Positions 24,010 to 35,177 of a stretch of 64,000 bases of DNA are shown in pieces. The DNA is from Campanula takesimana (lineage: Eukaryota > Streptophyta > Magnoliopsida > Asterales > Campanulaceae). The notes beneath the pieces are model-generated. The model saw only the letters and a program-made list of their open reading frames with translations, was not told where the DNA came from and did not search any database. The stretch is taken from assembly GCA_026119855.1 (NCBI GenBank), contig JAOWBW010001045.1:434001-498000 (forward strand), given 5' to 3'. Position 1 is the first letter of the stretch, and each line of letters opens with the position of its first letter. Both the position numbers and the translations under genes were made by a program.

Positions 24010-24011
24010 AT

Positions 24012-24475
24012 TGTTGGAACAATTTATGATCCCCGAATGCCATACTCATATTCAGAATAAGATTGAGGAAAGAGATGAAGGTGGAAGCGATGTATTACCT
24101 GTTGAATCCATAGTTAAAGATGAAGGGAGGAATGAAGAACAAGAAGATGTAGAGAAATGGATCTTCTAAACGATGAATGTCTTCTTTAATCTCTCAAGTA
24201 CTTCCAATGAAGAGAATTTAGGAGAGAATATAAAATGTAGTAGTCTTAAGGGTTGATGGAAGACCCTTTATATAGTAGACTTGGTGACATTTCATTTAGG
24301 GACCACACCTATTCATTTCTTAAGCAATGTTAATTTACCATTTTGCCCATCATAAATAGATAAATTACATTTCAGAGATTCTACACATTGACTATTGTTG
24401 ACTATACTTTATATTTAATATCATAGACATGATTTTATTAAAATAACTTGTGTTGCAAGCCATAATGATATTACA
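24012..24475 (-). repeat. Copia-2 5' LTR
   Basis: 464 bp, near-identical to 10660-11125. It is the 5' LTR because the element reads on the minus strand. Confidence 0.93.
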
Positions 24476-24605
24476 CTAACACCTTAGGGTGTTAGAGGAG
24501 TTGGTTACTTAATATGGTATCAGAGCTCTGGTTATCGCAAGGTCGGGGGTTCGAATCCTTAAGTGACATGTTTGTTAATCTCTCCACGTGTGTCACCGGG
24601 AGTTG
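24476..24605 (+). repeat. tRNA-like / primer-site relic
   Basis: After the CTAAC duplication come TATGGTATCAGAGC (24515-24528, a tRNA-Met primer site) and GGGGTTCGAATCC (24546-24558, a tRNA B-box-like sequence). It could be the LTR-end plus primer site of a retroelement or part of a tRNA-derived element. No matching second end was found. Confidence 0.4.
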
Positions 24606-24611
24606 GTAACC

Positions 24612-24653
24612 TTAAATAATAATAATACTAAAATAATAATAATAATAATAATA

Positions 24654-24684
<31 letters not shown>
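24612..24684 (+). repeat. (AAT)n microsatellite
   Basis: Long AAT/ATA run with a few interruptions directly after the tRNA-like relic. Confidence 0.9.
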
Positions 24685-24710
24685 GAAGTTAAAATTAGAA
24701 TGAACATGTA

Positions 24711-24938
24711 CTCCCTCCGTCCCAGCTCACTCGATATCTCCCCAAAATAGCGAACTTTTAATAATTTTATATTCAATCTACCCCATCACTCATTCTCTCT
24801 CTTCATTTTACACCACTCAATTTATTAATCTAACACTTCTATTTATCCTCATTCTCTCTTTTTATTTTCTACCACACATTTTATTTATTTTATTTTATTC
24901 GTGTCCACGTCTCATGTCTCAAGGTGGGACGGAGGGAA
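24711..24938. mobile_element. Stowaway-like MITE
   Basis: Terminal inverted repeats CTCCCTCCGTCCCA / TGGGACGGAGGGAA and TA target duplications (24709-24710 and 24939-24940). At 228 bp and without coding capacity it is typical of Tc1/mariner-derived Stowaway MITEs. Confidence 0.85.
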
Positions 24939-26230
24939 TATATAATAATGGACGAAATAGGATTCATTAACAAGTGGGTGTGATAAAAGACAAGATGAGA
25001 TTTGGTAACTTAAACAAAAACTAGCACAAAAACTAGCGGGTAACCCGTGCTCTGCACGGAAACCAATACTATATCTTTTAATTATAGTTAATTAATATAG
25101 TAATCATCATTTTAACAAATACTATTAATAATAAAAATTAATCTATATGATTACTATTATTATAATAACTATTATAATTAATTAATACCATTGATAGTAA
25201 TAGTTAATATATATATTAATAGCAATGATTAGTCTATAGAATAATAATTATTAATATAATTATTATAATAAAATAATATTATTAATAGTAATAGTTAATT
25301 GATATAGTAACTATTATGATTAATAATCATATTAAAATTAATAATCTAACTTATATAATAACTATTATAATCAATTAATACTAATAATAGTAATAGTTAA
25401 TGAATGTAGCCTATTATAGTTAACCAATACTATTAATAGTAAAAAATAACTTATAATGTAACTATTATGGTTAACTAATACTATTAATAGTAATAATTAG
25501 CTATATATAGAACTGTTATAGTTAGACGTGTCCATCCGGTTATAACCTGCGGTTGACGGTTATAACCGCCGGTTATGTTTTTCGTTAAATGCTAACCGTA
25601 ACCTAACCGTCTAACCGTTATGTCCGGTTACGGTTAACGGTTAACCGGGTAACCGGTTAAATGCGGTTAAACCGTACCTTTTTTTTTTTTTTTTTTTTTT
25701 TTTTCAAAACAGTTTATTAACAGTTTTTTGTTAAAAAAAAAAGATAAAAAAAAAAAACACTTCATTTTTTTAAGAGGGTTTTTTTTTTCAAGTAAAGTTT
25801 TTTTTTTTTCAAGTAAAAAAAAAATTATAACTGTTTTTTTAAACAGTTTTCTTACCAGATTTTTTTAACAGTTTTATTAACAGATTTTTTAACTTTTTTT
25901 TTTTTTTTAAAACAGTTTTTATAAAAAAAAAAAAAAAACGGGAGTATATGTATGAGTCATACATATATTAAACAGTTTTCTTTGTTTTTTTTGTTTTTAG
26001 TTAAAAACTTAAAATGTATAAGTGTATAACTATAATGTATAACACAAATTTTTTAAGTAAAAAAGGGACGGTACCCTTAAATTTTATTAATTAAAATTAA
26101 AATTACAAAGAGGGGGACAACCAAATCCTTGCCCTTTTATAATTAAGGAGGAAAAAATGGAGCCTTATTACCTCAACTAAACTATTACAATGAAATAAAA
26201 ATAAACCTATTCTAAAAATTAAAATAAAAA

Positions 26231-28408
26231 CTATCTACATTCCGTCCCCTTCGAACTTCCCGTAGAATCTTCCAAGTCGTATTGATATTGTGGATCTACA
26301 TTTACTAAATCCTCTTCATAAGGCATATCTTGCTCCCTCTTTTCCGCTCTAACCCAATCACCAAGCAAGAGTTGATTTTCCAAATTTTCACAAGTTAGTT
26401 GGGAACGTCTTGCATCCAAAACATTTCCTCCCACACTAAATGCCGATTCGACGGCCACGGGTTGAAGCGGGAGAAGCTAAGGACTTCTTTTGCAATTAAA
26501 GAGAGTATGGGATAAGTTTCTTGCCTTTGTGACCACCACCTCAAAATATCAAAAGAAATTGGATTTGAAGTGTTTTGTACAACTTCATGTCTAGTAGAGA
26601 AATATGCTTCCAACTCGTACGGAATGCTAGAGGTAGAAGAAGAAGAAGGAGACGTTCTAGGACGTTTTGAAAAATAAATATCATTAACAAAACTATATGG
26701 ATCGTTATTCACATCATATGTGTATCAATACTCTTCATTAGGACTTGAGCCATATTGAGAACATTTCCATGAATTGCATTATACTCATTATAAAGAGTCA
26801 CCAAATCTTTTTTTGTATTTTCAACAATAATCGCCGGGTTTTCGTGTAATCCGTCCCATTGGGTATAAATTTGCATAATAAAACGTTATTATGCGGACTA
26901 GATCTTTCAATTTAATACGGGATCCAACATCTTTGCAAGCAAAAATAGAGACGGAATGTTATCAAAATATTGACCCACTTTTGCCTCATGGAAGCAATGC
27001 TTTCGTTTAAAATGGTGCAATTTTTGCAAATTTTTAAAACTTAGAACTATTGCCAATACATTGATCAAGTACCAAAACGGGAAGTTGGATAATAAACTCC
27101 CGACAAAGCCAAAGTAGCGTATTGAAAAATCTTTTAATAATTGACATAAATTAGTGCAAGCGTTCCATTGATACGCAAATAAAGGAATTTCATAGCCCAT
27201 ACTAATAAAAAAAATCCATGATATGCTCTTTATACTCAAAACCATCAATTAACATTTTGTAGGTAGAATTCCACCTAGTCGAACATCCATAGAAAATATA
27301 TTTTCGGGAAGACCCTTATTTAGTAAATATTTTATCCATTTTCTTGTAATTTTATTTTTTTTGCAATAAAATAAAGAGCCTCTCTAATGGGTTTAACATA
27401 TTGATCTAAAGCATCCAAACCATCTTTAACACATAAATTTATGATAGACATAAACATCTAATATGAAAATACTTACCCCCAAGTGACGGTTGACAAATGA
27501 GCATCAATTCCGGTATACTAGCGGTATTAGCACTAGCATTGTCGAATGAAATAGAAAATATTTTTTGCAAAAGACCATATTTTGCCAAAATGGCGTGCAA
27601 CTTTCTACAAATATTTTCCGCGGAATGAGGTGGTTCAAACTATCATATGCAAGTAGTCTTTTTTGTAAAGTCCACGAATTATCGATCCAATGGCATGTAA
27701 CACCCAAATAACTATTTCTTTGCAATGATCACTCCAACCATCGGCACAAATTGAAACTCTTTGATCTAATTTGATAAAACATCAATTAAAAAATGTTTAT
27801 ATTCCAAAACCACTTTTTTAATATCGCGTACGAGAGTCGTACGTGGTACTTTGGAGGCGGCCGGATTTAAAGAAAGTCTAATAAACCGTTCATAAAAGTC
27901 ATCATCCGCAAAGTTAAAAGCAAGCCCTTTAACACACACAAATTTGCACAATTCTTTCCTATAAACGACATTATTAAACTTAAATAAGACCGAAGACGTA
28001 CCTTGGGTGTTAGGTTGAGCAAATTGTAATTGAGCTTGATCACTATCAATCCCAAGTTTTTCAGGATGTGTTGATCTCAAGTGATGGTTCAATGTTCCAT
28101 GCCCATTACCTTTTGCGAACGGGTAAGATTTGGTGCAATAGTTGCAACACGCTCGAAAATGTACAAAGTCGTTGGGGTCAATTTGTACTTTTCGGAAATG
28201 GATCGTGAAAGTGTCGGATTTGGATTCTCGTGCTTGACGTTGCCCCCGACCACCTCTTCCCACGCCTCGAGCTCGGCCGGCCCCGGCCTACCACTTTGAG
28301 GAACATTTTCTTCAACATTTTGCTCACTTTCCTCAAATGTGACTCAATTTCCGGGTTAAGTGAGGAAGAACCAACATGTTCCTTGCCGCTCCTTCGAGAT
28401 GAGGCCAT
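26231..28408 (-). pseudogene. hAT transposase, frameshifted
   Basis: Begins at Met 28408 (MASSRRSGKEH), then shifts frame near 28263. The next segment (28263-27766) has a BED-type zinc finger: FRACCNYC followed by the HLRSTH histidines. Later pieces match the hAT core, including GVTCHWID...WTLQKRLL (27725-27504), then a degraded middle (27248-26907), and the hATC dimerisation domain split over 26712-26460 (FDILRWWSQRQETYPILS) and 26458-26231 (VESAFSVGGNVLDARRSQLT). At least four frame breaks separate these, so no functional protein is possible. The RNase H-fold catalytic acids cannot be placed confidently. It would bind the subterminal repeats of its own element. Confidence 0.85.
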
Positions 28409-28427
28409 TTTGTTAACAAACTAACTG

Positions 28428-28710
28428 AAACTGTTTAGAAACTGACTGAAAACTCGCTAAAAAACTGACTGAAAATGATGAAAAACACAGATTTTGTTAA
28501 AAAACTGACTGAAACTGTCAAAAAACTGACTGAAACTCTCAAAAACTGACTGGAATTCTGAAAACTAACTGGAAAATGATTTGAAACTGACTGGAAATGG
28601 TTAACAAAGTGACTGGAATTTTCTAAATAAATTAAAAAAGTGATTTCGTTAAAAAACTAACTGGAAAGCGTTAAAAAACTGACTGGAATTATGCAATCTA
28701 ACTGGAAATA
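28428..28710 (+). repeat. Tandem array upstream of hAT transposase
   Basis: Diverged copies of an AAAAAACTGACTGAAACTG-type unit, interspersed with ACTGGAA variants. It lies between the transposase start and the right subterminal repeats, i.e. in the promoter/5' UTR. It is clearly related to the array in the small hAT at 9739-10034. Confidence 0.85.
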
Positions 28711-29627
28711 TGAGAGAGTGTGAGAATTAGTAGAGAGAGAAAGAGTATAGAGAAGATGTGGAACTAAAATGGTAGGAGGGAGGGGGTATTTATATGTAAG
28801 CAATTTTGGTTTTTTTTTTTTTTTTTTTCATTTAAGGCCGAAAGTTAACTGAACTAACGGCTAGTTGGAAACTAGCCGTTTTTGGACAGTGGTGGTCAGT
28901 CAGACATGGGGAAATGGGGGGGGCCCGGTGCAAATTTTTGAAAAGTAGCCGTTAGGCGGTTAACCTCCGGTTTTATAACCGGTTTAACCGCCGGTTATCC
29001 GGTTGGCGGTTATCCGGTTATAACCGGCGGTTTACCGGTTTTGAGAAAGGCCTAACCGAAACCGAACCGGGGAATTACGTTGACGGTTGAGCCGGTTTCC
29101 GGTTAACCGGTTTCCCGGTTTTGACCCGGTTTTGACCGGTTATCAACCGGCGGTTAGCCGGTTGCCGGTTTTTTTTGTCACGTCTAGTAACTATTAACTA
29201 ATATAGTAGTAACTAATACTATTAATAGTAATATTTAACTAATATAGTTAACTATAATAGTAACTATCTAGTTAACTAATACTATTAATAGTAATATTTA
29301 ACTTGTATTGTAACTAATATTGTTAACTAATACTATTAATTGTAATAGTTAACTAATATAGTTAACTATAATAGTAACTATTACTAATAAGAGTAATAGT
29401 TAACTATAATGGTTAACTATTAGTTAACTATTACTAATAATAGTAATAGTTACTATAATAGTTAACTATTATTTACCCTTTTTAGTAACTATTATTATTA
29501 GCTAATAGTATTAGCTAATGAAAAGAAAATGAAAAGTCACTTATTTATTAGTATGTTGTTGATGTGGCTCTCCAAATGCAAGCTTTCTTTTATTGTTTTG
29601 TCCACATGTCAATATCATACCATAGCT

Positions 29628-29629
<2 letters not shown>

Positions 29630-29661
<32 letters not shown>
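29630..29661 (+). repeat. (TA)n microsatellite
   Basis: Uninterrupted TA dinucleotide run near the presumed Helitron 5' end. Confidence 0.9.
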
Positions 29662-29664
<3 letters not shown>

Positions 29665-29667
29665 TAT

Positions 29668-30282
29668 TTTAAATGAGCGTTTATATCATAAGAACGAAAT
29701 TAGTACGTTCCTGCGATCGCATGTGAAGTGAATTGCAATGACTCATAGTGATGACGGACATCTACTTGAGTTTTGTCCGATCAACAAAGACGAATTTTCG
29801 TTGTTATATTTAATTTCAGAGCAATGTTAGTGGCACAAAATAAAATCAGAAAATCTTGGTCACAAAATAAGGTGACAATATTTTATTGGTTGCATCGATA
29901 ATGGATCCGCTACACTCTAATTAGGGACACGAATAATATCATTACACCTAGGATTTTGTGAGAAAATTTTATGACTTTTATGTTCCCCTAATATCATTCT
30001 TAATTTAATGGTTTTTCCTTACAGACAAAAATGAGACAACTCACTTATTAGTAACTAATACTATTAATAGATATATTGGGATCCAACTCAACTCCCAACC
30101 ACGTTTAGCCGCCTCCGCCTCCTCTTTGGACCCTTTTACTCTTTGACCCGCGATCTCATTTTATTTTTGGAGCCAAATAATTATTAAAAATCATACAATT
30201 AATTCTTCTAAAAATGTTATTATAAAAACTATTATTGATAATTTTAAAAAAAATGTATATATATATATATATATATATATTA
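29668..30282. other. Intergenic, no feature identified
   Basis: AT-rich sequence with a second short (AT)n run at about 30255-30280. I see no gene, terminal repeat or target duplication here. Confidence 0.6.
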
Positions 30283-30307
30283 CAGTACTTAATATTATAG
30301 CCCTATA

Positions 30308-30340
<33 letters not shown>

Positions 30341-30343
<3 letters not shown>

Positions 30344-30811
30344 CTATGATTATTATTTTTGGGATTAAAGGCTGGAATTTACTGGTCATTAGATTTATCA
30401 TGTTAATTAATGTGTTTATTATTTATTTGTATTTTTGTAATTTTGGTATATAGGCTGGAAACATCTTACGTGCCTAAACTCTTAACCTTGGAATTCAAAC
30501 TCCAGTTAAGGTGACAATCCGAATGGGTTGTTGGTCTAAGGTGAAACAACGCCACGTTCCAAATTACATTTAATTATTTACTTATAAAGGGCTATAAGAA
30601 TATTTTTCGAAGGATTTTAGGATTAAGTAATTAACGAAGGGATAGGAGTTTCTTTTACTATAATTGCGTCTCAGAATTCATCAATTAATACGATTGAACT
30701 TTTCAACTTAAACCTTGCCAACCAACGAACTTTAGCCAAATTAACCGAGAATTTAGACTACATCAAGCACTTAAATAATCAAATTTTAGTAGAGTTAAGA
30801 GAAATTCATAA
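30341..30811 (+). repeat. Pararetrovirus terminal direct repeat, left copy
   Basis: 471 bp matching 37462-37932 with only about three differences that I can see (for example near 30483 and 30650). It covers the leader and the first small frame. Confidence 0.92.
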
Positions 30812-30815
30812 ATAA
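30663..30815 (+). pseudogene. Small coiled-coil frame at the 5' end
   Basis: About 50 codons ending TAA at 30813-30815, with no ATG. It could open at ATT 30663-30665. In rice tungro bacilliform virus the first ORF starts at AUU (established), so a non-AUG start is plausible but only inferred here. The translation has a heptad-like Leu pattern (LAKLTENLDYIKHL), suggesting a coiled coil. Function unknown; position suits a caulimovirid ORF1. Confidence 0.45.
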
Positions 30816-30841
30816 ATACAATAGCTTCAAAATCAATACAA

Positions 30842-31000
30842 ATGATAGATCCGATTAAAATAGACCCGGAAGAATTAGCAGGATTAGAATGGTCGTTAGA
30901 CGACATAAAAGAACAGGAAAATGAAATATTAGTTCCAAGACAAAGTTACATATATGAAGGATTAAATGGATCACAAAAGTTTAAGATTTTTAAATTTTAA
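30842..31000 (+). pseudogene. Short frame opening the second coding region
   Basis: ATG at 30842, 52 codons, rich in Asp, Glu and Ile. It overlaps the following acidic frame in another reading frame, probably because of an indel near 30990. No domain recognised. Confidence 0.4.
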
Positions 31001-31436
31001 AAAAGAAACGGCTAAAAAAGAAGATGAAGATGAAGAAAAAACAGAATACAATTTCATGAATATTGAAGAAAATGAAGAACCTATATACGACACAGATGAA
31101 GAAAATACAAAACCTATCTATGATACAGATAATGAAGATGATGAAATTATTTTTGGATTCGATAAATTCGAACAAGAAGAAAATGACTTTAGTATAATAG
31201 ATTATTTAGAAATGGAACCATCTACAGGATTTAAAATAGAAGAAACTAGCAAAACATTTGAAGAAATAATAAATAAAAAATTCACTGAGTTAAATATTCA
31301 AGAAGAAGTAGACGATATGATAATAGAGTGTATTACAGAATTAGGATGGACCTATGAAGACAGTTATAATAAGTTACAAGAAATATACAATTTACCCTTG
31401 GTAGAAAATATACAACAGAGAAAAACAATGATATAG
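30966..31436 (+). pseudogene. Acidic polyprotein N-terminal segment
   Basis: 156 codons, strongly acidic (long Glu/Asp runs and repeated PIYDTD units at about residues 38-55). No recognisable movement-protein motif. By position it lies upstream of the coat-like region and may be the N-terminus of a polyprotein. It ends at TAG 31434-31436; related coding-like sequence continues in other frames to about 31620. Confidence 0.5.
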
Positions 31437-31639
31437 ATTTTTACAAACAAGAAAAAGCTTTTATGGATCAAGATATGATCAATACAAGAAAAAGGGCTAA
31501 AATGGAATGGATAGAACCAGGAACATCAACAGAAGATGTAATAGGAAGGGAAACGTGGAACCCTCCGATACAACAATATACAGGAGAATCTAAATACATT
31601 AGTCAAGGAAATAGGTTACCATAGGAAACCTCTATAGTG

Positions 31640-32160
31640 GTAGTATGGTATTATTAGAAAAACAAAAACCTCAATTATGGGGCGATGAAATATTAATATG
31701 GGAACAAATAGTAGTAAGACTATGGGAAACAAATAAAAGAGATAGTATGGACATGTTTTTCATATTTAGAAACAACATTAGGCCCAATAGCCTTAGGCAT
31801 CTGGCAAAGTAAAAAAGCCCAAGACCCAGATGAAATAAATAGACTAAAAGCAATAGGAGATAATCCATATAATTTCACAAGTCAAATAAGAACATTAATA
31901 CTAGGAGTAGACCCAGCTAAGAACACTACTCTTATACAAGATACAGCTATTCGAAACCTAGAACAATTAAGTATAGCTGACATGAAATACATAAATGAAT
32001 TTACATTAGACTTTACAAGGTTACTCTCACAAACAGGTCAAGCTATGGACGATGACCTTTGTGATAAATATTTTGTTAAATTACCCGGAGATTTAGGACG
32101 AAACATCCATGAATCTTGGAAACAACAATTTAGTGATAAAGAATCTAGGAATAGGACCTA
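31640..32160 (+). pseudogene. Coat-protein-like region
   Basis: Plus-strand coding-like sequence in at least two frames. The residues around 31920-32100 include a FTLDFTRLL helix-like segment and a VKLPGDLG motif followed by a Trp. This resembles the conserved part of caulimovirid capsid proteins ahead of the zinc knuckle. Frame changes occur near 31760 and 32160. The assignment is from order and general resemblance only. Confidence 0.55.
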
Positions 32161-32388
32161 GAATTACATATACATTTACTATATTAGAAGATAAATGCAA
32201 AGAAGTAACCTACAAGAACAATTAAAAAAGAGTGCGTACGCCTTTTGTAAAACAGCTATATATACACCACAGGCTTTACGGTCATTATAATAAACCAACA
32301 GGAATTTATAAGAAAAAGTACTACATACAAAAGAGAATATAAACCCTACACAGGAAATAGGTATGTTAAAAGACCACAAACTAGAAAA

Positions 32389-32443
32389 TGTAAATGCTTT
32401 ATTTGCGGCGACGAAAAACATTTAGCAAATAAATGCCCAATAA
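32389..32443 (+). pseudogene. CCHC zinc knuckle of capsid region
   Basis: CKCFICGDEKHLANKC contains C-x2-C-x4-H-x4-C, the RNA-binding knuckle found at the end of caulimovirid coat proteins. An acidic tail is encoded in another frame at 32433-32630. Confidence 0.75.
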
Positions 32444-33027
32444 AAACAAAAATACAGAAAGAAGTAACTTAGTAGAACAACTAGGCGAATACAAAATAGA
32501 ACCTTTAGAAATGACAAATTCAGATAATGAATCGGTCTACAGTATTTATAGTGATGACGAGGATAGTCAACTCACTAAAGTAACATATACATATATGAAT
32601 AAAGAAGAGAATGTAAACATAACTGGATAAATAGACGAGGAAATAATTATATTAAATGCTTTAATTGTGGATATTTCCCTAGTATAGAGAAACGATCACA
32701 ATGTAACATATGCTTTAAAGAAATCTGTTATTTATGTCTAAATACATTATATAATCAAAATATGACTATAGAAAACAATTCCTCAGAAGAAGTCAATATA
32801 AAACTGATTATAGAAAAAATAAATAAACACGAAATTACAAATGAATTAAATAATTAAAACTGTTAAACATTGAGGATAGAGTCTCACGAATAGAAAACAC
32901 AGTATATACAAAAATAAACAAAAATTAGGAGAACCTTCAATACAAGAAGATTTAACTAATATGTCTACGGAACATACATTAATCCAAACAAAAACATTAC
33001 AAATATGATTAATCTACAATGTAGATT

Positions 33028-33219
33028 ATGGTAGATAACCAAAAATATTTAGATCTTACGGCATTATTAGATACAGGAGCAACTAAAAGTGTAATATCAC
33101 ATAGTATGGTACCAACACAATTTAAAAAGGAGTTACCTTATAAATTAGTCACAAGAACTATAGAAGATAGACTAATGACAATTACACATTATATCGATCC
33201 AATAGGGATACAATTATAG
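33028..33219 (+). pseudogene. Aspartic protease fragment
   Basis: LTALLDTGATKSVIS holds the retropepsin DTGA active site with the catalytic Asp intact. The frame ends at 33219; downstream resemblance continues in other frames to about 33420. Position before RT fits caulimovirid pol. Confidence 0.75.
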
Positions 33220-33799
33220 ATTTCTCAGGAAATTACAGTTTAAAATATGATATACCCAAGTAAACATTAGTCTGAATATGTAAAATCAAAAGATTTCATA
33301 TTAGGCCTTAATTTTATATTAGGATTACAGGGTGCAATTACTATTACCAAAAATATATTACCTTAAGCAAACACATTTATAGTTATACCAACCCTTAGAT
33401 ATACACAAAACATCAGAGTTAGCACAGAAGCGTGGTGGGACTTGGCCACTTAGAATTTTTACGCCAAAATCACCCTAAAACAAATACGAACATAGAAAAT
33501 GAAACATTGAAATTATTTACAATATGTTAACACATGAGTTAGAAAAAGGCTTGGACATAACAAAAAAGTAATAATCATCCTATCATTCTACACTTAGAAA
33601 AAATAGGACTAATAGGAGAAGATATTATGAATTCGAAAGTTACATATATATGCAAGTTTAAAATAAAAAACCCTGATGTAACTATAAGAACAGCAAACAT
33701 TGAATATAGTCCTCTAGATAAAGAGGAATTCAAAAACCAGATACCTGAAATGATAAAACAAAAATTAATTAGAAATCAGAAAGTCCACATAGATCAGCA

Positions 33800-34396
33800 G
33801 CATTCATAGTTAGAATCATAGCGAAATAAAAAGAGGAAAAGCTAGGATAGTCTAACAACTATAAAAGGCTAAATGATAATACAGAAGAAGATGGATACAA
33901 TATACCTAATAAAGATTCATTAATAAATTTAATACAAAGAAAGGGTATTTTCAAAATTTGATTTAAAATCAGGATACAATCAGCTAAATTATCAGAAGAA
34001 TTTAAACCATGGACAGCCTTTACATGTTCCGAAGGACAGTACGAATGGAACGTGTTAAGTTTCGGTTTTAAAAATGCCCCTTCGATTTTTCAAAGATTTA
34101 TGGACAACATATTCTTAAAATATGAATTTTGCATGGTATACATAGATGACATTTTAGTAGCTAGTGAAACCATTAAAGAACATGAAAATCATTTAAAACA
34201 GGTGTTTAGCGAAATTAAAAATCATGGGATAGTAGTATCAAAAAAGAAAATGGAGCTCTTTAAAAGAAAAATATCCTTTTTAGGATTAGAAATAGGAAAT
34301 GGGAAAATAGAATTACAACCCCATATTGCTACAAAAATTATAGAATTCCCAGAAAAATTAGAAAGTTTAAAACAAATACAAGCCTTCTTAGTTTAG
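33800..34396 (+). pseudogene. Reverse transcriptase fragments
   Basis: Fragments in three frames. Around 33850-33975 are the NYKRLND and KFDLKSG segments. The longest frame (34052-34396) has LSFGFKNAPSIFQRFMD and the catalytic YIDDILVAS, both DD residues present, then SFLGLEIGNGKI. A frame break near 34396 leads to the connection and RNase H. This YIDD-type RT groups with caulimovirids and Gypsy, not copia. Confidence 0.85.
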
Positions 34397-34962
34397 TAAA
34401 TTATGCTAGAAAATTTATTCCTAATTTATCAAAACTAGTAGGACCGTTATATAGTAAAACCCACAAAAACGGACAAAGACATTTTAACAAGGAAGATATA
34501 AAATTAGTAAAAGAAATTAAAGAGGTAGTTAAGAAGATTAAACCTTTAGAATTACCCCTAGTCACTGATTACATAATAATAGAAACAGATGGATGTAAAG
34601 AAGGATGGGGAGCCGTTCTTCTTTGTAAACCAGATAAATATTCACCTAAAAATAGTGAAAAAGTTTGCGCATACTCTAGCGGAAACTTTAACAAAACAGG
34701 ACTAAATTGGACCAGTTTAGATTATGAAATACAAGCTTTGATAAATGCCCTAGAAAAATTAAGATTTTCTTGAATAAAGAATTTACAATTAGAACAGATT
34801 GTGAGGCAATAGTCAAATTTATAAAAAATGATCAAAGTAAAAAAGTCAACAGGACCAGATGGATTAATTTACAAAACATAATACAAGGAAGCGGATATAG
34901 TATTATTTTGAACACATTAAAGGAAAAAATAATACTATTGCTGACCTTTTATCTAGAAATTT
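34397..34962 (+). pseudogene. RNase H fragment
   Basis: The acidic residues of RNase H are visible: the Asp of IIIETDGC (about 34580), the Glu of DYEIQAL (about 34725) and the Asp of FTIRTDC (about 34790). A frameshift near 34770 separates the last from the others. It ends about 34962, after which no integrase follows, as expected for a pararetrovirus. Confidence 0.8.
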
Positions 34963-34976
34963 GAACAGATTGTTTC

Positions 34977-35177
34977 ATGGAAAAAGACAAAGGATTTAGA
35001 AGAGTGGTACATCCCAAACAGACGAAGAATACATCCATGGATACATCTGACAGTAACAGCAGTAGTGACAATACAGCACAGTTACAGTTAACAATTCCAA
35101 CAGTCAGACACAAGCATTCTCACAGGCTGGGCCAAGCCGTATACAAAAAGTATCCGATAACATTTTGTTTCAAATAG
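34977..35177 (+). pseudogene. Frame after RNase H, Ser/Thr-rich
   Basis: 66 codons with a polar Ser/Asp/Thr run. It begins just after RNase H and may be the N-terminus of the following P6-like protein. No domain is recognised. Confidence 0.35.

Larger units (their letters stand above)
10660..24475 (-). mobile_element. Ty1/copia LTR retrotransposon with nested solo LTRs (Copia-2)
   Basis: Bounded by TGTTGG...TTACA direct repeats (10660-11125 and 24012-24475) and the exact target duplication CTAAC (10655-10659 and 24476-24480). Read on the minus strand it carries gag, protease, integrase, RT and RNase H in copia order. The polypurine tract is next to the left LTR and the primer site next to the right LTR, which confirms orientation. 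Two solo LTRs of another family (11576-15129 and 15928-19534) cut the RT/RNase H region into three pieces. Several frameshifts and stops make it defunct. Confidence 0.95.
25523..29186 (-). mobile_element. hAT DNA transposon with broken transposase
   Basis: Ends TAGACGTG / CACGTCTA. The flanking octamers GTTATAGT and GTAACTAT are in the right place but not identical, so the target duplication has decayed or the flank is rearranged. Both subterminal regions (25535-25675 and 28960-29170) are dense in CCGGTTA / TAACCGG motifs in both orientations, as in Ac-like elements. A transposase gene lies on the minus strand, with a tandem array upstream of it. Confidence 0.85.
25033..29667 (-). mobile_element. 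Probable non-autonomous Helitron, split by a hAT
   Basis: Read on the minus strand, CCGTGCagaGCACGG (25045-25059) is a perfect 6-bp-stem hairpin followed 8 bases later by CTAG and then T, the classical Helitron 3' end (hairpin, CTRR, insertion before T). The 5' end is not certain: a TATA-rich start near 29660 followed by TAAGAGCTATGG is a plausible but unproven terminus. Sequence on both sides of the hAT (25060-25520 and 29187-29470) shares ACTAATACTATTAATAG-type repeats, which supports one interrupted element of roughly 1 kb net length. Confidence 0.45.
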
